Of a DNA stretch of 64,000 nucleotides, positions 50,855 to 59,678 are shown piece by piece. Numbering within the stretch: the first letter of the stretch is position 1; every line of letters starts with the position of its first letter. Source of the stretch: Dechloromonas sp. ZY10 (lineage in GTDB: Bacteria > Pseudomonadota > Gammaproteobacteria > Burkholderiales > Rhodocyclaceae); contig NZ_CP144212.1 in assembly GCF_041378895.1 (NCBI RefSeq), positions 1,535,501-1,599,500 of the forward strand. The letters are read 5' to 3'. The position numbers were made by a program, and so were the translations under genes. The notes beneath the pieces were generated by a model. The model searched no databases, was not told the DNA's origin, and was given only the letters and a program-made list of their open reading frames with translations.

Positions 50855-50952
50855 AAGTCGGCCATTGTAGCGTTTGCCCTGCGCTTGGCGATGTTGCGGC
50901 AAGGGCCGCGTGCTAAAATCCCCGGCTGTCACAATTACATAACGGAACTGTC

Positions 50953-51591
50953 ATGTTCGGTCGCCTGATGCCCAAAGAGGGCAAGTACTTCGATCTTTTC
51001 AATGCGCATGCTGACCTGATCGCCGAAGGGGGCAAGGAGTTGTCGGCCTTGATCGGCGCCTTGGTAGGGGCACCCGAGAAGGCCGCGGCGCACGCGGACC
51101 GGATCGACCGCCTTGAGCGCGACGCCGACAAGATCACCCACGATACCCTCGGGCAACTGCACACTTCGTTCATCACTCCGTTTGACCGCGACGAGATTCA
51201 CCAACTGATCAGCGATATGGACAATATCCTCGACGTGATCCAGGACGTTGCCGAGTCGATGTCGCTATACGACATCAAGCAAGTGCCGCACGAAGCCACC
51301 CGTCTGGCCGAAGTCAGCGACCAGTGCTGTGTCAGCGTCCAGGCCGTGGTCAAGTTGCTGCACAGCATGGACAATGCCCCGACCATCCTGCGCAAGTGCA
51401 ATGAAATCGACGAACTTGAATCTGACGCCGACCGCATTTTGCGTGAAGCCATGTCGCGCTTGTTCCGCGAAGAGTCGGATGTGCGCCAGCTGATCAAGCT
51501 GAAGGAAATCTACGAACTGCTCGAAAGCGTCACCGACCGCTGCAAGGACGTTGCCGGCACCATCGAAGCCATCGTTCTCGAAAACTCCTGA
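50953..51591 (+). CDS. DUF47/PhoU-like phosphate transport regulator
   Basis: A 212-aa all-helical protein of the DUF47 (TIGR00153-type) family related to PhoU. Family features include FGRLMPKEGKYFDLFN at the start, DRLERDADKITH and ITPFDRDEIHQLISDMDN; the E/D-rich repeats bind metal clusters in PhoU-like folds. It lies 13 bp before the phosphate permease gene, the usual pairing, and probably controls the activity of that transporter. Confidence 0.93.
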   Translation: MFGRLMPKEGKYFDLFNAHADLIAEGGKELSALIGALVGAPEKAAAHADRIDRLERDADKITHDTLGQLHTSFITPFDRDEIHQLISDMDNILDVIQDVAESMSLYDIKQVPHEATRLAEVSDQCCVSVQAVVKLLHSMDNAPTILRKCNEIDELESDADRILREAMSRLFREESDVRQLIKLKEIYELLESVTDRCKDVAGTIEAIVLENS

Positions 51592-51604
51592 GCCGGAGGC
51601 CGCA

Positions 51605-52612
51605 ATGGACTCCTTGCAAATCAGTCTCTGGGTGGTTGTCACCCTGGTTGCCGTCGCGCTGCTGTTCGATTTCATGAACGGTTTCCACGACGCTGCCAAT
51701 TCGATTGCGACCATCGTCTCGACCCGCGTGCTCAAACCGCATCAGGCGGTCATCTGGGCTGCCGCCTTCAATTTTCTGGCCTATTTCCTGTTCCAGCTGA
51801 AGGTTGCCGCCACCATCGGGAAAGGCACCATCGACCCGGCGATCGTCGACCATTACATCATCTTCGGTGCCTTGGTCGGGGCCATCATCTGGAACATCAT
51901 CACCTGGTACTACGGGATTCCCTCGTCCTCGTCGCATGCGCTGGTTGGCGGCCTGGTCGGAGCGGCTGTGGCCAAGGCCGGATTTTCTGGCCTGATTACC
52001 TCCGGGGTGCTCAAGATCATCGCTTTCATTTTCATCGCGCCATTGTTCGGCTTCGTGATCGGCGGCACCTTGATGGTGATTGTTTCCTGGCTCTGCCGCA
52101 ACATGGCAGCGCGCAAGGTGGATAAGCACTTCCGTCGTTTTCAGCTGATTTCTGCGGCAGCCTACAGTCTTGGGCATGGCGGTAATGATGCGCAGAAAAC
52201 GGTCGGCATTATCTGGATGCTGCTGATCGCAGCAGGAATTTCCCAGAGCACCGATCCGGTGCCCGGCTGGGTGGTTTTCTCCTGCTACGCGGCGATGGGT
52301 CTGGGGACGATGTTCGGGGGATGGCGCATCGTCAAAACCATGGGCAATCGCATTACCAAGCTTAATCAGGCGCGCGGTTTCTGTGCCAACAGTGGCGGTG
52401 CTGCAACCTTGTTCATGGCCAGCGCCTTCGGGATTCCGGTTTCGACCACTCACACCATTACCGGTGCGATTGCCGGGGTTGGCTCGACCCGGGGGGCCAG
52501 GCGAGTGCGCTGGGGGGTAGCCGGTGGTATCGTCTGGGCTTGGATTCTGACTGTACCGTGCAGTGCGCTGATGGCGGCAATTGCGTGGTATCTGGGAACC
52601 TTGGTCCTGTAG
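51605..52612 (+). CDS. pit: Low-affinity inorganic phosphate transporter (PiT family)
   Basis: A 335-aa membrane protein with about ten helices. The PiT signature GFHDAANSIATIVSTR-type block is near the N-terminus and its inverted-repeat partner YSLGHGGNDAQKTVGIIWM is in the second half. The start is the ATG at 51605 after GGAGG. It imports metal-phosphate by proton symport. It forms an operon with the DUF47 gene and is followed by a strong terminator. Confidence 0.94.
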   Translation: MDSLQISLWVVVTLVAVALLFDFMNGFHDAANSIATIVSTRVLKPHQAVIWAAAFNFLAYFLFQLKVAATIGKGTIDPAIVDHYIIFGALVGAIIWNIITWYYGIPSSSSHALVGGLVGAAVAKAGFSGLITSGVLKIIAFIFIAPLFGFVIGGTLMVIVSWLCRNMAARKVDKHFRRFQLISAAAYSLGHGGNDAQKTVGIIWMLLIAAGISQSTDPVPGWVVFSCYAAMGLGTMFGGWRIVKTMGNRITKLNQARGFCANSGGAATLFMASAFGIPVSTTHTITGAIAGVGSTRGARRVRWGVAGGIVWAWILTVPCSALMAAIAWYLGTLVL

Positions 52613-52637
52613 ACCGTAGGGAACATCGAAGGTCTTG

Positions 52638-52670
52638 CAAGCCCGGCCTGGCGCCGGGCTTGTCGTTTTT
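52638..52670 (+). terminator. Intrinsic terminator after pit
   Basis: CAAGCCCGGC and GCCGGGCTTG form a perfect 10-bp stem with a 5-nt loop, followed by TCGTTTTT. It lies 25 bp after the pit stop. It also faces the convergent YdcH-like gene. Confidence 0.9.
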
Positions 52671-52695
52671 GTGCAGACAAAACGATCGTGTGGTC

Positions 52696-52917
52696 TCAGG
52701 CTGGAATGTCGGGAATCAGCATTTCCTCCAGCAGGCGGATTCTGTCCTTTAGCGCCAGCTTGCGTTTCTTGATCCGGCGTACCAGCAATTCATCGCAAGA
52801 AGGATTGTTTTGCAGGTGCTCGATGACCTGATCGAGGTCGCGGTGCTCCAGTTGCAATTCCTGTAGCTGACCACGGATTTGTTGTATTTCCTCTTCGCAG
52901 AGGGGGTGCAGCGCCAT
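52696..52917 (-). CDS. YdcH/DUF465 family small coiled-coil protein
   Basis: A 73-aa protein with the DUF465 pattern: EEIQQIRGQLQELQLEHRDLD followed by an IEHLQNNP segment and LLVRRIKKRKLALKDRIRLLEEML. It is helical and charged, without membrane segments. The function of the family is unknown. It diverges from the 102-aa gene and greB. Confidence 0.85.
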   Translation of the reverse strand: MALHPLCEEEIQQIRGQLQELQLEHRDLDQVIEHLQNNPSCDELLVRRIKKRKLALKDRIRLLEEMLIPDIPA

Positions 52918-52990
52918 GAGCGACTCCTGACAGCAAACGATGTTTTGCTAGAATAAACCCGCAATCTAATCAATAACGGAGGAGAACACC

Positions 52991-53299
52991 ATGCAGCATC
53001 ACGTGATCGTTGCTTTTGGCAAGGATAGCGAATTCGAATTCAAGTTTGCTTCTGGCGCCGCAGTCGAGGAGGCGCGTCAGTGGTTCGAGCGCGAGTTTGT
53101 CTCGCTCGAATGCGATGTGGCAACCCCGACCGGCAAAATTCTGGCGGTGGATCGTATTCTGTGTGTAGCGAAGTATGCCGGTGAGGCCCGTTTTCGCGAA
53201 CAGCAGACCTGGGCCGAACAATTTGCCCGCAATACCGCCGCAATCCTCGGACGCGAACTGATTCGGGTAGATGTCGGGAATTACAGCATCGGTTATTGA
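52991..53299 (+). CDS. Conserved hypothetical protein upstream of greB (102 aa)
   Basis: A small alpha/beta protein starting MQHHVIVAFGKDSEFEFKF after a very strong ribosome-binding site (GGAGGAG). No domain is recognised. Its stop overlaps the greB start (TGATG), so the two are translationally coupled. A role linked to transcription is possible only by association. Confidence 0.65.
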   Translation: MQHHVIVAFGKDSEFEFKFASGAAVEEARQWFEREFVSLECDVATPTGKILAVDRILCVAKYAGEARFREQQTWAEQFARNTAAILGRELIRVDVGNYSIGY

Positions 53300-53853
53300 T
53301 GAGCAAGGCTTTTGTCCGTGAAAGCGATGGCGATGAGGAAGAACTCGAGCCATCGCTGAAACTCCCTGCCGGGGTTCGTAACTACATCACGCCAGCCGGG
53401 CATGCTCGCCTTAAAAATGAACTCGAACATCTGGTCAAGCGTGAGCGACCGCAGGTGGTTGAAGTCGTCGCTTGGGCAGCTTCCAATGGCGATCGCTCAG
53501 AAAATGGCGATTACATCTACGGCAAGCGGCGCTTGCGTGAAATCGACCGCCGCATCCGTTTCCTGACCAAGCGGCTGGATATTGCCGAAGTCGTTGATCC
53601 TTTACGCCAAGGCAACAATGATCAGGTATTTTTCGGCGCCCGGGTGACCGTTGCCGATGGCGATGGAAGCGAAAACACTTACACCATTGTCGGTGTCGAT
53701 GAGGCGGATGCCTCACGAGGCAGAATCAGTTGGGTGTCGCCGCTGGCTCGTGCGCTGATCAAGGCCCGTGAGGGCGACACCATCCGCTTCCAGAGTCCGG
53801 TCGGGATTCGAGAACTCGACATCGTCGAGGTCGCCTATCTGCCGGTCGACTGA
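53299..53853 (+). CDS. greB: Transcription elongation factor GreB
   Basis: A 184-aa Gre factor that stimulates cleavage of backtracked transcripts in RNA polymerase. The N-terminal coiled coil (about 35-90) has the conserved acidic tip in NGDRSENGDYIYGKRRLREID; the C-terminal FKBP-like domain includes YTIVGVDEAD and ISWVSPLARAL, typical of GreB. The start is the ATG at 53299, coupled to the preceding gene. The N-terminal ~20 residues are an acidic extension. Confidence 0.94.
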   Translation: MSKAFVRESDGDEEELEPSLKLPAGVRNYITPAGHARLKNELEHLVKRERPQVVEVVAWAASNGDRSENGDYIYGKRRLREIDRRIRFLTKRLDIAEVVDPLRQGNNDQVFFGARVTVADGDGSENTYTIVGVDEADASRGRISWVSPLARALIKAREGDTIRFQSPVGIRELDIVEVAYLPVD

Positions 53854-53918
53854 AAGCCAGGGATAGCAGAAGCGTCCTGTCGGACAATTGCGAAAGCCGC
53901 AGTTTTCGCTGGTGTTAT

Positions 53919-53943
53919 TGCCTTTAGCGCAAAAGCATTTTTT
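53919..53943 (+). terminator. Probable intrinsic terminator after greB
   Basis: TGCCTTT and AAAAGCA flank AGCGC (one mismatch) and are followed by a T7 run. A second weak stem (GCGAAA/TTTCGC) lies just upstream near 53890-53909. The position fits the end of the greB transcript. Confidence 0.55.
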
Positions 53944-53997
53944 TCTGGATTTTGCCTGGTATTGACCGTAACATGACCAAGGTTTTTCACCGGGCCG

Positions 53998-56871
53998 ATG
54001 CCGACCATGGCGGAGCAAAATTCCCTTCCTGTTTCTTTCGATGCACTACGCTGTTTCCAGCAGACCTTCGGGGGCAGCGCCGATCCGGTGTGGCTGATTC
54101 GTGACCGGCGATTTGTCGATTGCAATCAGGCTGCGGTGCTGGCGCTGGGCTATCGGAGCCGAGAAGAGCTGCTGAATGTGCATCCCGCCCGTTTGTCTCC
54201 GGCGGTGCAGGAGGATGGCCAGAGTTCATTGCTCAAAGCCGAGCGGATGATGCACCAGGCCGAGGAACAGGGTGTCCTCTGTTTTGAATGGATTCATCAG
54301 CGTGCCGATGGGCAGCGTTTTCTGGCTGAAGTCAGCCTGTTCCGGGTCGAGCAAATGGGGGAGCGGACCCTGCTGTGTACTTGGCGGGATTTATCGGCAT
54401 CGCGGCTGCGCGATCAACAATTACAGACCCTGCTTGAAGAGCAGCGCCTGATTTTTGATAGTGCCCATGTCGGTATCCTGATGTTGCGTCATCGCCGCAT
54501 TCTCCGCTGTAACCATCGCTTTGCCGAAATGTTCGGCTATGCCATGCCGGAGGAGTTGGTCGGTTTCTCGACTAGCCGTTTTTACCCTTCTGCCGAGGCG
54601 TTTGCCCGGATTGGCGCCGAGGGTTATGCCAGCTTGGCGGAAAATGGGAGCACCAGCTTCGAGTGCGAAATGACGCGCGCAGACGGCGAGTCGATCTGGG
54701 TGATCCAGTCCGGCCGGGCTCTCGCCCCCGAGGATGTGCTGGGTGGCATCTCTGTCTGGGTCTATACCGATGTCACCCGGTTCAAGCAGGTGGACCGGCA
54801 GGCTCGCCGGCTGGAGGAAAAGTTTACCCGTGCCTTTGACTGCTGCCCGCTGGCCGCTGCCATTTCAAATATCAGTGATGGCCGCTTTCTTGAGGTTAAT
54901 AGCAGTTATGAGCGGAATTTCGGATGGACGCGCGCCGATCTGATCGGCAGGACTTCGCTGGAAGTTGGCTTCTGGCCCGACAGTGCGACGCGTGATGCGT
55001 GGCTGCAGGCGATTTACCGGGCTGGCCGGCTGGTCAATTACGAGACGATCTGGATTCATAAATCCGGTGAGCGTCGGCATGTCAGCCTGTCTTGCGAGAT
55101 CATCGAACTCGATGGCGAGTCATGGATCCTGACCTACATGACCGATATTACGGCGCGCAAGCTATGGGAGGCCGACCTGCGGATAGCGGCTACGGCCTTC
55201 GAGTCTCAGGAGCCGACTCTGGTTACCGATGCCAATGGAGTGATCCTGCGGGTCAATCAGGCATATATCGACAATACCGGCTACAGCGCAGCCGAACTGG
55301 TCGGAAAAACGCCGGCGGTGTTGCGTTCGGGGCGGCATGAGCCGGCGTTTTATGCGGCTATGTGGCGGCAGATCATGCGCGACGGCAGCTGGCGAGGCGA
55401 GGTTTGGGACCGTCGCAAGAATGGCGAGATTTATCCCAAGTGGCTAACCATTTCGGCGGTCAAGGACGAGCAGGGAACGGTGACTCATTATGTCGGCGTG
55501 CATCACGACATCACCGAGCGCAAGGCAGCGGAAGAGCGTATCAACGCATTGGCTTTTTATGACCAGTTGACCGGCTTGCCCAATCGTACCCTGCTGCGCG
55601 ACCGGCTGCAGCAGGCGATGGCCGGCAGTGAGCGGGATGCCTCTTATGGGGCCTTGCTCTTCATCGATCTGGACAATTTTAAAACCCTCAACGATACCCA
55701 GGGGCATGAACAGGGCGATCAGTTGCTCAAAATCGTTGCCGGACGGTTGCGCGAGGTGATCCGCGAGACCGATACCGCAGCCCGGCAAGGGGGGGATGAG
55801 TTCGTTGTCGTGATTTCCGGTCTGGGCGACGAAACGGTGGCCGCGTTGGCCGCAGAGCACGTCGCAGAAAAGCTGCTCGCAGTGCTGGCCCAGCCTTATG
55901 TGCTTGGGACGCTGGTGCACCGGAGTTCGGCGAGCATCGGGGTAACCCTGTTTTTGGGCCCGTGCTTCAGCAGCGACGAATTGATGAAGCAGGCCGATCT
56001 GGCGATGTACAAGGCCAAAGCGGCAGGGCGGAATGTGGTCCGTTTCTTCGATCCAGCGATGGAGGCTGCCGTGCATGTCCGGGCGAATCTTGAACGGGAT
56101 TTGCGGACAGCCCTTGATGAGGGGCAGTTTTTGCTGCATTTCCAGCCCCAGGTCAGGAGCGATGCTTCGATCAGCGGTGCCGAAATTCTGCTGCGCTGGC
56201 AGCATCCCTCGCGTGGCATGGTGTCCCCCGCAGATTTCATTCCTCTGGCCGAGGAAACGGATTTGATTGTACCGATTGGCTACTGGGTGATCGAATCAGC
56301 TTGTTGTCTGCTGGTCGAGTGGGCCGCGAACTCCGCCTGGCAGCATCTGACCCTGGCGGTTAACGTCAGTGCCCGTCAGTTTGACCAACCTGACTTTGTC
56401 GAGCGCGTACTTGGCATCATTGAGCGCAGCGGAGCCCCGGCTCGTCGCCTGAAGTTGGAGTTGACCGAAAGCATCATGGCCGGGGATGTCGATGCGATCA
56501 TCGGCAAGATGCGCCGCCTGGGGGCGGTTGGTGTCGGTTTCTCGCTGGATGACTTTGGTACCGGGTATTCGTCACTGTCTTACCTCAAGCTATTGCCGCT
56601 GGATCAGCTGAAAATCGATCAGTCCTTTGTCCGCGATGTGCTGACTGACGCCAACGATGCGGCAATTGCCCGTACCGTCGTGGCGCTGGCCGGCAGCCTC
56701 GGGCTTGAGGTGATTGCCGAGGGGGTTGAAACTGCCGAACAGCGAGATTTTCTCGCCGCCAGCGGGTGTTACAACTATCAGGGGTATTTTTTCTCCCGTC
56801 CTTTGCCGCTGGCGGCCTTTCGCGATTTTCTGCCATCCCGGCTGGCAGTGGCCGAGGCGGTTGGAGTTTAA
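53998..56871 (+). CDS. PAS-GGDEF-EAL cyclic di-GMP signalling protein
   Basis: A 957-aa soluble sensor-regulator. About four PAS domains come first (20-130, 145-270, 280-400, 405-510; for example VTDANGVILRVNQAYIDNTG), then GGDEF (about 520-690, motif GGDEFV near 598) and EAL (about 705-950). The EAL signature reads AEILLRW, with Leu-Arg kept and Ile for Ala; DDFGTGYSSLSYL and the downstream residues are intact, so phosphodiesterase activity is plausible. Both halves may be active. It has no membrane segment. Its 3' end overlaps the HDOD gene by 4 bp in convergent orientation. Confidence 0.93.
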   Translation: MPTMAEQNSLPVSFDALRCFQQTFGGSADPVWLIRDRRFVDCNQAAVLALGYRSREELLNVHPARLSPAVQEDGQSSLLKAERMMHQAEEQGVLCFEWIHQRADGQRFLAEVSLFRVEQMGERTLLCTWRDLSASRLRDQQLQTLLEEQRLIFDSAHVGILMLRHRRILRCNHRFAEMFGYAMPEELVGFSTSRFYPSAEAFARIGAEGYASLAENGSTSFECEMTRADGESIWVIQSGRALAPEDVLGGISVWVYTDVTRFKQVDRQARRLEEKFTRAFDCCPLAAAISNISDGRFLEVNSSYERNFGWTRADLIGRTSLEVGFWPDSATRDAWLQAIYRAGRLVNYETIWIHKSGERRHVSLSCEIIELDGESWILTYMTDITARKLWEADLRIAATAFESQEPTLVTDANGVILRVNQAYIDNTGYSAAELVGKTPAVLRSGRHEPAFYAAMWRQIMRDGSWRGEVWDRRKNGEIYPKWLTISAVKDEQGTVTHYVGVHHDITERKAAEERINALAFYDQLTGLPNRTLLRDRLQQAMAGSERDASYGALLFIDLDNFKTLNDTQGHEQGDQLLKIVAGRLREVIRETDTAARQGGDEFVVVISGLGDETVAALAAEHVAEKLLAVLAQPYVLGTLVHRSSASIGVTLFLGPCFSSDELMKQADLAMYKAKAAGRNVVRFFDPAMEAAVHVRANLERDLRTALDEGQFLLHFQPQVRSDASISGAEILLRWQHPSRGMVSPADFIPLAEETDLIVPIGYWVIESACCLLVEWAANSAWQHLTLAVNVSARQFDQPDFVERVLGIIERSGAPARRLKLELTESIMAGDVDAIIGKMRRLGAVGVGFSLDDFGTGYSSLSYLKLLPLDQLKIDQSFVRDVLTDANDAAIARTVVALAGSLGLEVIAEGVETAEQRDFLAASGCYNYQGYFFSRPLPLAAFRDFLPSRLAVAEAVGV

Positions 56872-57758
56872 TTGCCGACTTCCGCCTCGCGGCTGAGTCG
56901 CACCAGTTCTCCGATGTTCTCCGCCGGCAGGTCGAGTACTGCCAGGCAGGTTGGTCCGAGCTTTTTCCATTCACAAGTCATCGCCAGACCGGTACGAATC
57001 TGAAAAATGTACTCGGCCAACTGGGTTAGAGCGATCAGTTGCCGGATCGGGGTGGGTAGGGGTTCGGGCGAAGTACCCTGAATCGCCGCTGGCTCATGGT
57101 GATGGGCAATCGCCACGGCGATTTTTTCCGGGAGCAGCCATTCATTGGCCAGTCGGGCGCCGATCTGGGCGTGGTCGATCCCGATTTCATCCTGCTCGAC
57201 GGCAGTGAAGCTGCGCTCGGCCTCGGTATTGGCGATTGCGAGCTGTGCCCGGTAGTCGTCAATATGAATGATCAGCGAGGGAATGCCGGCATCGCGGAAC
57301 AGGGCAAAGGTATGCACATCTTCCGGTAGCAGTTCGCCCCGGGGCTGCAGGTGACTGCATAACCAGGCGGAAATTTCGGCAATCCGGGCCGAACTGTCCC
57401 AGAAGCGTTCCATATCGGGCAAGTGACTGAATACCTGGCGTAACGACAGGCCGGCAATCACCTGGACTACGTAGCGCAAGCCCAGCAACAGCATTGCCTC
57501 ACGCGGAGAAGACACTTTCTTGCTGAGGCCCAGCATCGGGGAGTTGGCGGTCTTGATCAGTCCGGCGGCAAGGGCGACGTCCGAACGCAGCAGTTGTCCC
57601 AGCCGGTTGAGATCCGGCTCTTCCCTCGCCATTTCCTGCTCGATCGCTTCAAGGATGGTCGGGCGCGGCGGGATGCCGATTTCGCGCAGGGAAATATTCA
57701 TCCGCTTGCGAACGGAGTCCTGGTCGCTGGTAGGGGTTTGGCTGGCGAGAGAAGTCAT
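56868..57758 (-). CDS. HDOD domain signalling protein
   Basis: A 296-aa HDOD protein, a relative of HD phosphohydrolases that generally lacks the metal site and serves as a regulatory scaffold. Family segments are RPTILEAIEQEM, LLRSDVALAAGLIKTANSP and SSPREAMLLLGLRYV; the later IGARLANEWLLPEKIAVAIAHHHEP is HD-like. It is convergent with the PAS-GGDEF-EAL gene, and a shared role in cyclic di-GMP signalling is plausible by context. Confidence 0.88.
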   Translation of the reverse strand: MTSLASQTPTSDQDSVRKRMNISLREIGIPPRPTILEAIEQEMAREEPDLNRLGQLLRSDVALAAGLIKTANSPMLGLSKKVSSPREAMLLLGLRYVVQVIAGLSLRQVFSHLPDMERFWDSSARIAEISAWLCSHLQPRGELLPEDVHTFALFRDAGIPSLIIHIDDYRAQLAIANTEAERSFTAVEQDEIGIDHAQIGARLANEWLLPEKIAVAIAHHHEPAAIQGTSPEPLPTPIRQLIALTQLAEYIFQIRTGLAMTCEWKKLGPTCLAVLDLPAENIGELVRLSREAEVGN

Positions 57759-57822
57759 GGTTGGATCCGGATCAATGCAGCATTGATTCTAAAACAGGTG
57801 GCAGTAATTTCCTCGGCCAGAC

Positions 57823-58902
57823 TCAGGCCAGCAGCGCAACTGCCTTGATTTGCGCCCTGACAGGCTGTCCCGGATGCAACTCCAGTGCGTTGGCCGAGCG
57901 TCGGGTGATGCGGGCGAGCAGTGTTTCACCGCCGCTGTCGAGGCGGACCAGTACGTGGCCGGGAGTTTGAGTCTCGGCCAGTTCGCAGACGGTAGCAGCA
58001 ACGCAGTTAATAATGCTGCTCCGGGTTTGCGGGACCAGGGCCAGGCTTACGTCGCGGGCATGGATACGGCAGCGCAAGGCAGTTCCCGGTGGCTCGCTCC
58101 GTTGCGATACATGAATCTCGCCGCCGGCAAAGTGCAGCCGGGTCAGCCCGTCGGCGGCGTGTTCGGCGACGGTGGCGTCGATCACGACGGCGGCGTCGTC
58201 AGCCAGCGCGCCGGGCAGGTCGAGGCGGCCGAGAACGCGCTTGAGCGGGCCGCTGGCGACACAGCGTCCGCTTTCGAGGACGACCAGATGGTCGGCGAGG
58301 CGGGCGACTTCGTCGGGCGAGTGGCTGACATACAGCATCGGCAAGGCCAATTCGCGGTGCAGGCGTTCGAGGTAGGGCAGGATTTCTGCCTTGCGCTGCG
58401 GGTCGAGTGCGGCCAGCGGCTCGTCGAGCAGCAGCAGGCGTGGCGCCGTGAGCAGGGCGCGGGCGATGGCAACGCGCTGGCGTTCCCCGCCCGACAGCGA
58501 CAGCGGCGAACGGGCGAGCAGGTGGCCGATGCCGAGCAATTCACAAACTTCGTCGAGGCGGAAACGGCGCGCGGCAACGGGCACCCGCCGGGCGCCGAAT
58601 TCGATATTGCCGCGCACATCGAGATGAGCAAACAGGCTGCTTTCTTGGAAAACCACGCCGATTGCCCGGCGGTGCGGTGGCACGAACAGCCGTTTTGCGT
58701 CGTCCTGCCAGATTTCGCCGTTGACCGCACAATAGCCGCCGGATGGGCGTTCCAGACCGGCCAGCACGCGCAGGCAGGTGGTCTTGCCGGAGCCGGAATG
58801 GCCGAACAGGGCGGTGATGCCGGAGCCGGGCAGGCTCAGGTCGAGGTCGAGGGCGAAATTGTCACGGTCGACGCGAAAACGGGCCACAATTCCTGGCGCC
58901 AT
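57823..58902 (-). CDS. modC: Molybdate ABC transporter ATPase ModC
   Basis: A 359-aa ABC ATPase. Walker A is GHSGSGKTT (34-42), the signature is LSGGERQRVAIARALL, and Walker B is LLLLDEP. The C-terminal ~65 residues form a TOBE/Mop domain (INCVAATVCELAETQTPGHV), typical of ModC, which binds molybdate or tungstate. It follows modB by 9 bp. It powers molybdate import for molybdenum cofactor enzymes. Confidence 0.93.
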   Translation of the reverse strand: MAPGIVARFRVDRDNFALDLDLSLPGSGITALFGHSGSGKTTCLRVLAGLERPSGGYCAVNGEIWQDDAKRLFVPPHRRAIGVVFQESSLFAHLDVRGNIEFGARRVPVAARRFRLDEVCELLGIGHLLARSPLSLSGGERQRVAIARALLTAPRLLLLDEPLAALDPQRKAEILPYLERLHRELALPMLYVSHSPDEVARLADHLVVLESGRCVASGPLKRVLGRLDLPGALADDAAVVIDATVAEHAADGLTRLHFAGGEIHVSQRSEPPGTALRCRIHARDVSLALVPQTRSSIINCVAATVCELAETQTPGHVLVRLDSGGETLLARITRRSANALELHPGQPVRAQIKAVALLA

Positions 58903-58911
58903 CGTCCCTCC

Positions 58912-59586
58912 TCAGGCCAGCGGCCGGCGTTGCCGGTTGAGCGTGTACAAGGCCAGCAGCACGACAAAGCTGAAGACCAGCATGCCGGCGGCCAGCCAGT
59001 GCGCTTGTGTGTATTCCAGTGCCTCGACATGGTCGTAAATCTGCACCGAGACCAGCCGGGTCTGCTGCGGAATGTTGCCACCGATCATCAGCACGATGCC
59101 GAATTCGCCGACGGTATGGGCAAAGCCGAGCACGGCGCCGGCAAACAGGCCGGGCCGGGCGAGCGGCAGGGCGACCGACCAGAACGTATCCCAGGGGCTG
59201 GCGCGCAGCGTGGCGGCGACTTCCAGCGGGCGCTCGCCGATGGCTTCGAAGGCGTTCTGGATCGGCTGGACGACGAAGGGTAGCGAATAAAAGACCGAAG
59301 CCACGACCAGGCCGCCGAAGGTGAAGGGAAGCAGTCCCAGTCCCAAGCTTTGCGTCAGTTGCCCGAGCCAGCCTTGGGGGCCCATCGCCAACAGCAGGTA
59401 GAAGCCGATGACGGTGGGTGGCAGCACCAGCGGCAGGGCTACCACTGCGCCGATGACCGGTTTGAGCCGTGAACGGGTCCGCGCCAGCCACCAGGCCAAG
59501 GGGGTGCCGATCAGCAGCAGCAACAGGGTGACGACCGTAGCCAACTTCAGAGTCAGCCAGATCGTGGCAAGGTCTTCCGGGGTCAT
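58912..59586 (-). CDS. modB: Molybdate ABC transporter permease ModB
   Basis: A 224-aa inner-membrane permease with five or so helices; starts [19 protein letters not shown] at 59586. The ATPase-coupling EAA loop is [20 protein letters not shown], and the ModB signature [18 protein letters not shown] is present. The start at 59586 is set by this N-terminus; the longer upstream frame is arginine-rich and antisense to the chemoreceptor, so it is rejected. It pairs with modC. The usual modA is not found upstream: a chemoreceptor gene occupies that position. Confidence 0.92.
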   Translation of the reverse strand: MTPEDLATIWLTLKLATVVTLLLLLIGTPLAWWLARTRSRLKPVIGAVVALPLVLPPTVIGFYLLLAMGPQGWLGQLTQSLGLGLLPFTFGGLVVASVFYSLPFVVQPIQNAFEAIGERPLEVAATLRASPWDTFWSVALPLARPGLFAGAVLGFAHTVGEFGIVLMIGGNIPQQTRLVSVQIYDHVEALEYTQAHWLAAGMLVFSFVVLLALYTLNRQRRPLA

Positions 59587-59678
59587 GGGCAATCGATGCC
59601 GGTGGAAAAAACGGCAGTTTACACAGCCGTTCCGCAGGCGCGAAATCTTTTCCCCGGCTGCACGGGCCGGGGTGGGTT